Part shown: piece after piece, positions 43,734-53,760 of the stretch
Numbering within the stretch: position 1 is the stretch's first letter
How the letters are laid out: every line of letters begins with the position of its first letter
Assembly: GCA_004764695.1 (NCBI GenBank)
Contig: SMSO01000031.1
Span: 5,007,048 to 5,071,047 of the forward strand
Reading direction: 5' to 3'
DNA length: 64,000 nucleotides
Source of the DNA: Schizochytrium sp. TIO01
Lineage: Eukaryota > Sar > Bigyra > Thraustochytrida > Thraustochytriidae
Notes under the pieces: generated by a model
Database searches by the model: none
What the model saw: the letters and a program-made list of their open reading frames with translations, nothing else
Told to the model about the DNA's origin: nothing
Translations under genes and position numbers: made by a program

Positions 43734-45485
43734 CTAATTTGAGAACGGTTGTACATATACAACCGCAAGGACCAGCGCAAAGGTAACGAAGGGGATTGCC
43801 ACCGCATATTGCTCCAAGATGACCATGGCCATTGCTCGTCCCTGTGTCGGGTTTCCGTGAACGAGCAGAAGCATAACGACGTTTTGCGCTGAAGGTACCA
43901 CCGCTTCAACAAACAGAACGAAAGGTACAAGACCTTGCGCTGGCGAAAGCTCTGACCAAATGCAAAATTTGACCCAAAAATATCCAACGACTGCCATTAC
44001 TGTTGATCGAGCAAGCAAGATAATGAGACGAGAGGATGCGGAAAAGGAAAATGACTCCGCATGTAACTCTTCCATAATGCGGATAGTACCTGCTCCTGAA
44101 AGCATGATCATACTAGCAGGGACTTGCATACGCCCACAGCTCTCCAATGCCTGAGTAAAAGGACTGAGGAGCGCATGACTTCCAAACATGAGCCCTTTAA
44201 TCGGTGCACTAACCGCCACGATTACACCAAGAACCGCGGCAATCAAAGGTGGGCTTCTCAACGCACGTAAAAGCTTCAGGAAGACCTTGCGGATATTAGA
44301 GCACATTCGCTTTGCACGCTTTTTGGCGGAGGGAATACTTCCACGGCGAGTCTTCAAACGCATAAGCTCTTCCTCATCATCGCTAGAATCATACTCGTCT
44401 ACGCTTGCAAAGGCGGCACTAAAAAGCGGGATACGCGAAAAGAGACGTTCAATATCCTCAGGCGATAGCTGAGATGTCCGTGTAAGGATGGGGCCTTCAG
44501 ACTCACTTCTTAGCATGCGATCGCTATGGGATCTGACTCGCAAAGGGGGAGCTGCTGAGCTCCCGTAACGAGCGAGGACATCTAGGTTGGGCTGCGAAGC
44601 ACTCATTTTGGGGTTCGAAGAGCGCAAAAGTGGCCTTGACTCAGGATGGCTACTCTCCGAATTTTTTCCAGGTGGCTCTGTAATCCTCACAGATTTCTTC
44701 GCACTTGGAGCAGGCCCTGATGATGGCGGTGACGGAGGCGACGGAGGCGATGGTGGCGATGGAGGCGACGGAGGCGTTGTCAGAGCATCAAACTCAGGTA
44801 TCTTATCCAAAGTCGGTTCGGACGGAGCAGTGGCTCCCGGGAATGAAGCAGCGCCCAAAGAGTTTGTCGCCTCGACCCTCGGCCTGGAGGCAGCCGTTGC
44901 TCCGGTACCTTCCGAGGCGTCTTTGGCCGAATCCTTGATAGAATCCGGGAGTGTTGCGTGCTTTGGGTCAGACACCGCATCGTGAGATCGGAGCAAAGCT
45001 TCTCCCCACGAGAACATAACGAGGTTCTGCCCGACAATGAATAATGCACAGTATGAAATGGCCTTTTTCTGAAATCCAAGAGCCTCGTCTTCAGGCGCTC
45101 CAGCGAAGGAGAGCGCTGATAGCAGTGCAATGGCGAGACTCCCAGTATTTCCAAACATAACGGCGGCCTGCACTGCGTGACGCTCGTTGTGCGGGACCTG
45201 CATGATCTTGCACAAGAGCCATGCTACGAGGTATCCTGCCGTGACGTAGACTACTGCCGAAAGAGGGAAAACATACAAGGTTCGCAGATCTTCCGCGGTC
45301 AAACTGGATCCAACGTTGACAAAGATCAGGCTCGGAAGCGCTACGTAGTACGTGATCGTACCAAGGTCCGAGACGCCTCTCTGATCCAAGTGCCCAGAGT
45401 AGGTGAGCGCCACGCCGACGAGCACCAGGCAGATAATCTTCACGTTGGCAACCAGAGTCGCCTCGAGGGCTGTATAAAAGTCCAT
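43734..45485 (-). CDS. Auxin efflux carrier-family (Mem_trans) transporter
   Basis: 583 residues from the ATG at 45485; the extension to 45509 needs a GTG start. The fold is that of the PIN/PILS/AEC family: five helices (about 5-165, with NVKIICLVLVGVAL, YYVALPSLIFVNVG and FGNTGSLAIALLSAL), a long cytosolic loop (about 165-400), then five more helices (400-583, with MLSGAGTIRIMEE, EAVVPSAQNVVML and LEQYAVAIPFVTFALVLAVVY). NTGSL and PSAQNVV correspond to the two unwound crossover helices that bind substrate in this family. The loop is Ser/Pro/Arg-rich and contains a (SPP)n tract from a GGCGAC hexanucleotide repeat. Export of a small carboxylate-type solute is the family expectation; auxin itself is not implied. 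The start codon lies 18 bp from that of the divergent GH43-like gene. Confidence 0.85.
   Translation of the reverse strand: MDFYTALEATLVANVKIICLVLVGVALTYSGHLDQRGVSDLGTITYYVALPSLIFVNVGSSLTAEDLRTLYVFPLSAVVYVTAGYLVAWLLCKIMQVPHNERHAVQAAVMFGNTGSLAIALLSALSFAGAPEDEALGFQKKAISYCALFIVGQNLVMFSWGEALLRSHDAVSDPKHATLPDSIKDSAKDASEGTGATAASRPRVEATNSLGAASFPGATAPSEPTLDKIPEFDALTTPPSPPSPPSPPSPPSPPSSGPAPSAKKSVRITEPPGKNSESSHPESRPLLRSSNPKMSASQPNLDVLARYGSSAAPPLRVRSHSDRMLRSESEGPILTRTSQLSPEDIERLFSRIPLFSAAFASVDEYDSSDDEEELMRLKTRRGSIPSAKKRAKRMCSNIRKVFLKLLRALRSPPLIAAVLGVIVAVSAPIKGLMFGSHALLSPFTQALESCGRMQVPASMIMLSGAGTIRIMEELHAESFSFSASSRLIILLARSTVMAVVGYFWVKFCIWSELSPAQGLVPFVLFVEAVVPSAQNVVMLLLVHGNPTQGRAMAMVILEQYAVAIPFVTFALVLAVVYVQPFSN
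44721..44776. repeat. GGCGAC/GGAGGC hexanucleotide tract inside the transporter gene
   Basis: On the coding strand it gives a (PPS)n tract in the cytosolic loop of the AEC-family transporter. Units alternate GGAGGCGAC and GGTGGCGAT. The tract is in frame and preserves the reading frame. Confidence 0.8.
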
Positions 45486-45503
45486 CGCGCTGCGCAAAAG
45501 AAG
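45486..45503. promoter_or_regulatory. 18-bp divergent start-codon spacer
   Basis: This is the space between the ATG of the AEC transporter (minus, 45485) and the ATG of the GH43-like gene (plus, 45504). There is no room for both promoters and 5' UTRs, so at least one transcript must start within the other gene's coding region, unless a later start (45576) is used for the GH43-like gene. Confidence 0.5.
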
Positions 45504-47244
45504 ATGCACGAAGCGCCGAATGCACCCACGCTGCCTCGCAAGCCCTGCACGACAGTCAAGCCGTTCAAGGTCTGCATGATTCTCGCAAGCATCATCGTTT
45601 CAGCGGTCGTGCTATATGTGGGGAAAGAAGCAGAGAATAAAGAGCGGGTTTTTCACGACCGTGAGTCGTATCTTCATCCTAAAGGTCACCAGTTTCTCGG
45701 CAGTCTGGGTGAATCTGGTCATCTCGGTGGAAAAGAAGACCGCAACGACGCTGAGTCCAGAGACGTGGGAGGAGCCTGTAAAGATGCACTTGATTGTGAA
45801 CTTAATGGGGAGTGCGTTGAAGGCTACTGTAAGTGTGACGCGGCGTGGACGGGGCCGAGATGTTCAAGACTCAGAGTCATCCCGGCGAAGGTAGAAGCAG
45901 GCCTGAGAAAACAGTCAACGACGACCTGGGGCGGTAATGTACTGAGAGATGTGAAGGCGGATGGCCAAGAAGAATTCCATATGTTTGTGTCGGAAATTGT
46001 CAATAGATGTGGCTTGAAGACGTGGCGTCATAATAGTCGGATCGTGAGAGCAACGTCCAAAGGCAATATTGTTGGGCCATATGAGGTTCAGGAAGAAGTA
46101 GTGCCAGTGTGGGCACACAATCCGCAAGCTGTGCGAACTAATGATGACAGAGTGTTGTTATTCCATATAGGTGATGGCACAGGCATAGCGCAGGCGCAGA
46201 ATTGCCTCGCGTCCGTCCCGAAGGGCACGTCACCTTGTGGAGTTGTGAAGGTACCAGAAGTGCAGAATCGCAGCGGAATGTGGAACATGCGAACCGCGCC
46301 GCTGGACCAATTTTCTGACAGAGATGAATCCGGTTTTCGTTTTGAATCATGGCTAGGTCAAGGCAAAGGAACTTCCAGAGTTTATACTGAAAAAACTAGA
46401 GTTCTCCGCAAGAGCTCTGGTAAGGAAAAAGAATTAGATGGAGGTTCTTCTGACAGATATGCTCCGCCCATGGAGATTCCATATAGCTATGCTGATGTAT
46501 TCAAGCAGCTCAAAACCAAAGGTTCTGCAACCTTTAATTTTACATTTCCTGTGCATGTGGGAGAGTCAGTACTTGGCCCATGGACCCCGATGAACATACC
46601 TATTGACTTTGATGTAGGTGATAATGCGAATCCTGCGCCATTAGTCCTTCCAAATAATACAATTCTAATATTGTTTCCATGCAATCAAGGATTTCGCATT
46701 AGCCGAGTCCGTAAGCAACGACTGGAGGGGACCATACAAGCTTCGCAGCATTGGTGGTTGTGGCAAAGGAGAAGATCCATTCTTATACGTGGATAAGCGG
46801 GGCCACTTCCATTGTTTGGCCCATGCCGCTCCTTTCACACAGCCTACTAAATCAATTGTCCACTCCTACTCCACCGACGGATATCATTGGCATACATCAA
46901 CCGATGCTGCCGCCGGAAGTCTGGTTGAGTTTGAGCAACCTTACGGAAGTGTTTTGTTCTCCAAACGAGAACGCCCAAAGCTTTTGTTCAATAAGGACCA
47001 TGAAATTACGCATCTAATAACTGGTGTGACCCTTACACCCGAATGTACACCAAAGTTTTTGTACAAAGATGGTCATGAGAAGCTTCCTGATCGTTGCCTT
47101 GACGAGAGAGCCCAGTATCTTTTGACAAATGGAAATCCTTGTCCAGGCCATTACGATCGAGGATTTACTCTCATTCAAGAGTTAGGACAGCCTTCATCTG
47201 AGGCCCATGTTCCTTCAAGTGACATTGCCTATAGTACGCAATGA
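45504..47244 (+). CDS. Type II membrane protein with EGF-like and GH43-like beta-propeller domains, one frameshift
   Basis: Translation probably begins at the ATG at 45504 (MHEAPNAPTLPRKP) or at 45576. A single hydrophobic anchor (VCMILASIIVSAVVLYVG) puts the rest outside the cytosol. A six-Cys EGF-like module (about residues 88-120, ending CDAAWTGPRC) precedes a five-bladed GH43-type propeller. Typical blocks are TTWGGNVLRD, FVSEIVNRCGLKTW, WAHNPQAVR, NPAPLVLPNNTILILFPCN, and GKGEDPFLYVDKRGHFHCLAH with its EDP. The frame breaks after GFRISR. One extra base at about 46713 (between 46706 and 46714) shifts SNDWRGPYKLRSIGG out of frame; removing it gives 579 residues. The rest is intact, so a sequencing indel is likely. 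A glycan-active or glycan-binding surface or Golgi protein is inferred. Confidence 0.75.
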
Positions 47245-47483
47245 ATTGTTCAATAGTCTGCACATAAAAATTCGAAACATTGATTTTGTTTTCTCAAAAC
47301 TAATTCAATTTTGTTCAAAAAGAGGGAACATAAGTTATCATTAATTAAAAAAAATTCCTTTTTTGGTTCTTGTGTAATATGCACCTGTATTGGGACTTAT
47401 AGACAGTTTATTCTACTTCATTTCTGGATTATCGTTTGATAGCTATACAGCAACGTACCGGTGAAATGTCAAATATGGGTTCT

Positions 47484-50400
47484 TTAAAGGCCAAACCGCT
47501 TCTTTTTTCGCTTCGAAGCGTGCCCAGCCTTAGGTTTGGCTCGTCCAAGTTGAACTTGGTTTGATGAGGAAGCGGGCGACAAAACACGACCAGATGTAGC
47601 TCCCAGAGAGGATGAAACTGCCCGGGTCTCACCCTCGTGATCAAGAGATGATTGAAGGGTGTGGCGATCATGGTCTTCGTACCCCTTGATAGAAAAGAAC
47701 ATGGGGCCCATTTCGGCCAGCCACAGAGGATCAATAGCGGTTACTGTGCGCATATACTCTTTAGTTGTGAGCACCAACTCATGATACACTACATAGTCTG
47801 GTGTTTCGCCAATACCACAAATGGCTGAAGATGGATGCAGGTTTGCAGGTGTCCCATTGAGTAAATTGATGTATTCTGTAATAGATTTGAGGCGAGTTGC
47901 GTGAACAAAGTAAGCTGAGCATATAGCCTTCCGAACAAGGTCCCATGCTGGTGTCCCTGACACAGCGGTGACGCCCGGAGGAAGAGGAGGAGCCATACTT
48001 TCAAGCTGTTGGCGAACTTCATGCGCTTTCACAACAGCCTTTCGATGAATAAAGTGTTTTGCGCACCATGCAGCGTTGAATTTCTGTCGCTTGCAGAGGT
48101 TATAGACATTGCACAACGTCAAGTGATCTGATTCTGGCACGAAAAAACGTTCTCTCGCTTGATCGGACTCCTCAGCGCGCTCTGCGGGTCTATAAAAAAC
48201 CTCCGGGACCGATAACATGGAAACAACCGTGAGAATATCTTCTGTACAGCCAAAATTACTTGCAGTAATAAGCATTTTAGCCAAGGGTGGATCCAATGGG
48301 TATTTGCTCATTTGCTTACCAAGCTCGGTAAGCTCACCCCATTCATCAAGAGCGCCAAGAACCCACAGCTGATACATAGAGTCCACAATATTCTCCTTGG
48401 GAGGAGGATCCATGAAGTCAAAACTAAGTAAGTCGCGCACACCAATAGATTTCAGCAGTAGTACAACGTTTCCTAAGTTTGTTCGTTGGATTTCAGGAAC
48501 TTGCGCTGGCAACAATTCATGAATGTACTGATTCTCCGTGTACATTCGCCAGCAAAACCCTTCGGATGTACGCCCAGCACGACCAGCCCGCTGGTTTGCG
48601 TTCGCTTGAGAGACAGGAGTGATGCGCAAGGCATCCATGCCCACACGTGGGTTGAACACTTTGAGCTTGCACATACCAGAATCAATGACATATCGAATAC
48701 CATCCACCGTCAAAGATGTCTCTGCAATATTTGTGGAAACAATGCACTTACGTTGGCCTGGCTTGGCTCGCTCAAAAATCTTGCTTTGCAGATCTGCAGG
48801 AAGCTGCGAGTACATTGGCAAAAGTAGGAGTTCTGGAACTCCATCGCCAAGGCTTTCAATACGGTCTGCCAAGAGCTGACATGTTGCGGTAATATCCTCC
48901 TGCCCAGTCATGAAAATAAGAATATCGCCAGGAGGGGAGGTAAGATGCACTTCGAGGGCCTGCTTAACCGCTGCGTCAACATAGTCGGGGAGCACAGACT
49001 TGGCAAAATAGGTCTCTACTGCAAAAGTACGACCTGGAATATGAAATGTTTCACAGCCACCAAAGAATCGTGAGAACTTTTCAGCATCCATTGTAGCGGA
49101 GGTAACAATAAGTTTAAAATCTAGACGCCGTTGAACGACACCCTTGAGAATGCCAAATAGTACATCTGTGAAAAGAGAGCGTTCATGGGCCTCGTCCATA
49201 ACTACGCAAGCATATTTGTCAAGGTCTGGGCTGCTAAGCGTCTCGCGCATGAGAACACCATCCGTCATGTACTTAATTTCAGTTTCCGGAGATGTGCAGT
49301 CTTCAAAACGGATGGCATAACCAACTGTTGAACCTGTAGGGCATCCAACTTCTTCTGCCACACGTTTTGCTACGCTCATGGCTGCGACACGCCGGGGCTG
49401 AGTACACGCGACCAGCAATTTTTCTCCAGAAGATGATTTCGTGTAGCCATCTTCACGAAGATATTGCGTAAGCTGTGTGGTCTTACCGCTACCAGTCTCA
49501 CCAACCACTACAATGACCTGGTTGCTTCGCACCACGCGAAGCAGCTCGTCACGAACTTGGCGAACGGGAAGGTTTGCACGTACGTTTCTTATTTTCTCAC
49601 GTTCATCAGCATCAAGAATATCCTCTGTTGGCTGCATATCTTTCTTTGGATCTGCAGATATGGATGAAGACGATGACGTTGCTGGTTTTGTTTCAGTGCC
49701 TTCCTGCGCCATCTTAACTCCAGTAACCTTGTCAAGGTCAAAGCTAGCTTCTTCCTCTTGGGACTGGCCATAATCAGCATCCCCTTTCTCTCCAATGGCA
49801 TTTCCCATCTTGCTGCCACCAAGTTCCCAAAACTTGTGTTTCATACGTGTACGCATGAGGTGTTCACGAAGTTTCTTGACTGCCGGAGACCCACGACTAG
49901 CTGAAATGGCCATATCACATTTTTCGTCCACCACTACTTGCGCAGCTTCTGCAGCGTTGTCAAGGCTCCTCACGAGGTCACCCTCTTTCAAAAACTTGGG
50001 CCTAATGTTTCTCACAAGCACTACTGTGCGTTCATCAGTCTCAGTTTGGGCATGGATGTCATAGGTTCGGCCTCTTTTTACGCCACTGCGAAACATGAGC
50101 TCTTGCTCCCAAGCAGATTCATGTTTTGCTCTTTCCTCTGCATGCATCCTGGATGCTAGGGATCTGCGAGGCTCTCGCTCCATGCGTTCCTGGCGGGCTT
50201 TCCATTTGACTTCATCACCAAGAAATGCACCTTCGCCACCAGCTCCGGATTCCTCGGCATCGTAATAGCTTCTCTCAAACTCGTTGCGGTCCAGATCCGC
50301 GCGAGCTCCGCCACTACTGCCGATTTGGCTGCCAAGAACTGTGGTATTATCATCTTCCTCAGGATCACCACTTTGTGATTTGATCTGTTTATAGAGCGAT

Positions 50401-50651
50401 TCGAGGCGGTCCTGAGGCTCGAGACGGAATCCTCTCGCGAATCTCGCTGCCTCGTCCACAAACGCATCGAAGGACCTACATGAGCGACCTGCGTCCACAA
50501 GTCGTGCGGCCACAGCACGCCAGTCGCTTCCGCTTCCGCCAGCCACACGAGCAAAGGCCTCGGAGGCAGCGTCAACAGCGGTGTCCATGGCGAGAGGAGT
50601 GCGGAAAGGAGAGTAAACAAGGTCTGCCAACCCATTTAATTCTTCTAACAT
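47484..50651 (-). CDS. DHX38: DEAH-box splicing helicase PRP16/DHX38
   Basis: 1055 residues from the ATG at 50651 (an alternative ATG is at 50588), intron-free. The core has motif I GETGSGKT (about 383-390), TQPRRVAAMSVAKRV, motif II DEAH (about 485-488), motif III SAT, motif V NIAETSLTVDG and motif VI QRAGRAGR. The HA2/ratchet and OB-fold domains follow (NYPLDPPLAKML-type segment, PDYVVYHELVLTTKEYM). The pre-helicase segment HKFWELGGSKMG matches the PRP16-specific HKHWELAGTKLG block, and the C-terminus ends RFGL as in human DHX38. These separate it from PRP2, PRP22 and PRP43. PRP16 remodels the spliceosome after branching, before exon ligation. The N-terminal region is Arg/Glu-rich and shorter than in human. 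The gene is convergent with the GH43-like gene, 239 bp apart. Confidence 0.94.
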   Translation of the reverse strand: MLEELNGLADLVYSPFRTPLAMDTAVDAASEAFARVAGGSGSDWRAVAARLVDAGRSCRSFDAFVDEAARFARGFRLEPQDRLESLYKQIKSQSGDPEEDDNTTVLGSQIGSSGGARADLDRNEFERSYYDAEESGAGGEGAFLGDEVKWKARQERMEREPRRSLASRMHAEERAKHESAWEQELMFRSGVKRGRTYDIHAQTETDERTVVLVRNIRPKFLKEGDLVRSLDNAAEAAQVVVDEKCDMAISASRGSPAVKKLREHLMRTRMKHKFWELGGSKMGNAIGEKGDADYGQSQEEEASFDLDKVTGVKMAQEGTETKPATSSSSSISADPKKDMQPTEDILDADEREKIRNVRANLPVRQVRDELLRVVRSNQVIVVVGETGSGKTTQLTQYLREDGYTKSSSGEKLLVACTQPRRVAAMSVAKRVAEEVGCPTGSTVGYAIRFEDCTSPETEIKYMTDGVLMRETLSSPDLDKYACVVMDEAHERSLFTDVLFGILKGVVQRRLDFKLIVTSATMDAEKFSRFFGGCETFHIPGRTFAVETYFAKSVLPDYVDAAVKQALEVHLTSPPGDILIFMTGQEDITATCQLLADRIESLGDGVPELLLLPMYSQLPADLQSKIFERAKPGQRKCIVSTNIAETSLTVDGIRYVIDSGMCKLKVFNPRVGMDALRITPVSQANANQRAGRAGRTSEGFCWRMYTENQYIHELLPAQVPEIQRTNLGNVVLLLKSIGVRDLLSFDFMDPPPKENIVDSMYQLWVLGALDEWGELTELGKQMSKYPLDPPLAKMLITASNFGCTEDILTVVSMLSVPEVFYRPAERAEESDQARERFFVPESDHLTLCNVYNLCKRQKFNAAWCAKHFIHRKAVVKAHEVRQQLESMAPPLPPGVTAVSGTPAWDLVRKAICSAYFVHATRLKSITEYINLLNGTPANLHPSSAICGIGETPDYVVYHELVLTTKEYMRTVTAIDPLWLAEMGPMFFSIKGYEDHDRHTLQSSLDHEGETRAVSSSLGATSGRVLSPASSSNQVQLGRAKPKAGHASKRKKKRFGL

Positions 50652-53600
50652 CCCAAAAATGAGTGGAAAAAATAATCACTAAGTATTCTAACGAAGCCTA
50701 CTACGTGTAGTGTACGGGATTCATTCATTCATGGGACTCAGGTCAGCTATAACTGGTATGTTACGCCTAACTTGTTTCGAGTTCAACGAATGCGAAGCTG
50801 ATGAAGAGCCCATCTCTGCTCCATATTTGGCTTTCAACTCAGCTTCGGTTGCCCGTCTGCTGAATAGGCAGAGAACGCAATTCATGTAAATATACTAAAC
50901 AGCTTGATGAGTAATACATCATGAAGGAAAATCGAAATGGGACCATGTGTGACAATAACTAATCGAATTATCACAGAGAGAGGAACCAAAGAACTATTGA
51001 GCGAGTTAAACTTGTTTCGAACCTTTTCTACTGGGTCGTTTCTTAAAGTACTGGTTTATTAGAGTTTTTCGCAGATTTCTAGTGAAGAATTACAAAGATG
51101 TATCCAAGCGATTGGTCGAAGCGGTGGACAGTTATAAATTATTCAAGAAAAAAAATTAAATTCGATTTAAATGGTCAAATCAATAGATGTTGAAACAGTT
51201 CTTCGATCTACAAATGCTAGTTCAAATAGCGAGTGAATGCGGTAAGAGATTCCTTTTCGGGTAAAGATGCAAAAAAAAATGTCAACTTCACTGGAATATA
51301 AGAGACTAGCTTTTCGACTCTCGACCCAAACCAAATTTGATCTCAGCTCTAATACCTGAATAGCCAAAGGTAGTAAACACGAACTCGACCTACTCTCAAT
51401 AACTGTGTGGTCTTGACTATTGGTGCGCCAGTTGAGATTGGGATAAATGCTTCCTGGAAATGTTTTTGATTCAGTACGTTAAGCGTCGCCTCAATTAGTG
51501 AATCATGTCTTTTTAAAGCTTCTCAACGTCCATTTGTACTAGTTGGATACCACAATTCTGCATCCCTTGCCTCTAGGTAAGAAGAGCATTGGCTATCCGA
51601 TGCTGGGTAACAATCGCCTTAATACAATTTGATTTTGCGAATATTTTTATGAAGTAAACGATACGTCGCGTAGCTGCTGTAAAGTGAGCATCAAAACTAA
51701 AATCCCTCATTCTTGGTCCTGTATGAGTGAATCGCTCAATGTTTACATAGGCGCTGGCTATAAAGATAAGAGCACTTTAGGATTTGGTCTTAGGAGACAT
51801 ATGTCCTTTCTGACTCTACCACCTCTTATCCAGCTCCATCTCTGAGCAACACCTGGCGCACGTGTAGTCTGCAATTGGTGATAGGTTGATAGGTGCACCC
51901 ATGCCAACAACAACCAAATTTCCAATGTGTTGTTGCGTTGTTCCCCGAGCTGACGAATTTGTAAACTTTGTTTTCTAATCAATGATAACCATGACACGTA
52001 CAACTGTGAAGACATTTCTCCTACGACTCATCTGGCACATTTGCGATATCTCTTTGTTGATTTGTATCTCGTACACGATTCGACTGATCGAGGAAAAAAG
52101 CTGATCTCGCAACTTATTGACAATGCAGTGTGCGTCCGCGACTTTTGTAACTTTACATTGATCCTCAATGCAATCTGTGACAGCTTTTAGGTATGTTGAA
52201 CATCATAGAAAGGCAAGTTACATTTGTTACACGAAAGGAGGCGTTTGCAGGAAACACCTTAACTGCATATTTAGTATCACTGGGTGATACTGTGCCAATT
52301 CCACCCAAAGGACATCTTTGTTAAATTGTGCCTTTATAAGATTGATTGCAATTTCTTGAATTTAAATCATGCGAGCATTTCAGCATCTTAGATGGCAAGG
52401 TCGTAAATTATCGACTCCAGGCGCTCGCGTTGATCACTGATCCGTACATCAGTGCCATTCTCGACCGAGGACATAGACGTTCTTCCTTTGGACATATGAC
52501 GAAAGCAATTCCGAAAAAGCTGGAACGTGATCTAAGACGCCCTCCATCGTTTATGCACTGATGATAAACAGAGTAGCGATTGGTTCTTTGTGGATAAGAT
52601 CTGACAACTTCATAACTTTTTTCAAAAGACAACTTGATAAAGTGTGTTCCTCATGAAACGGTACCTAGGTTTCAGGCGAAAGCGCAGTGTGAGGTGCAGA
52701 GCGCACCAACTCTTCGCTATAGATGGTTCCTCGGAAGGTTTCTTACTCTTCAGTAGGCAAACTTCAATGATTAATTTACAATCCACATATGCACACTGAC
52801 TTTCGTGGTCAAAGTCTTACCAACTTTCAGCTCTTCCAGCATCCTTGCCGAGAGAACCTTTACGAGCACAGCTCGTATAATCCTCACTTCAGCAAAGCCT
52901 TGAGGATGCCTTAATAGCCTTAGTTACAAAATTCCACGCTCTTTCTCTAGAGGTCGATCAATGTGAAGAGAACGCTCATCTATAGCTGCTTGAAGTTTTC
53001 TTAATGGCCCAGGGCAATATATCTTCGTGGTTTTTGCACAGGCTGCAATACTAGAATTAGACATAGGTTAAAACCAGTTTGGTTCATATCTGTTCCCTCC
53101 AACTCGCGTCCTACAGAAGGGAGTTTCTTTTCAGCAAAATTCGAAAGTCCAAATAATTTCCGTATACCGCATATGGTTTTCAATGTCTCAAACTCTCTAG
53201 GATCATCGCGGAGCACCATTTCATTCGCTCCAACCACGCTTGAAGTCAATTTCTTTGTAACACCGGCTGCTCTTCGCTTTGGTCTATGCACTTGAGTAGA
53301 AACTGTTCACTTGAGAGACTCAGGTTGCCTGTTCCGCTTCCTGGAGCGATCCCGATTGTCTTCAAGGGGATTAGTGTTATGCTGTGATGCAACAGAGTAA
53401 CATATATCGTGGTTGCTCTATTTGAAACCAGTAAACAATTCATGAAGAGAAATCAGTATTCAGTTCTCCAGAGCGCGCAAGAAGTGGAATGTTGTTTGAT
53501 GATTTGAACTTCTCACACGAGAAAACAACCGGAACAAATATATTGAGTGGTACGCGTGTCGTCAAGCAGCTAACTGCACGATTGGTTTTCATACTTCTAT

Positions 53601-53659
53601 CACCAGCCTAAATCGGTCTCGATAATCGTAAAACCGTCTATCAACAAGGTACCGCTCTC

Positions 53660-53760
53660 AAAGGCCGTTCCTTTTTTTAATATTTTAATATTTTTTTTAA
53701 CCTACTTGACAAAGGCCGTTCCTTTTTTTAATATTTTAATATTTTTTTTAACCTACTTGA
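53660..53760. repeat. 51-bp tandem direct duplication
   Basis: Two copies (from 53660 and 53711) begin AAAGGCCGTTCC, run through T-rich sequence and end CCTACTTGA. The first 50 bases of the two copies are identical, so the duplication is recent or an assembly artefact. Confidence 0.93.

Noticed and set aside
45177-45503. Upstream 109 codons in frame with the GH43-like gene
   Set aside because: They overlap the conserved first helices of the AEC transporter on the other strand, do not look like protein, and the signal-anchor begins later.
46709-46748. GTAAG at the GH43-like frameshift read as an intron donor
   Set aside because: Any nearby AG acceptor would delete the conserved SNDWRGPYKL block, so a one-base indel is the simpler reading.
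53001-53291. Minus-strand 96-codon frame with fair composition
   Set aside because: GTG start, no motif, no linked exon found; could be a relic but cannot be supported.
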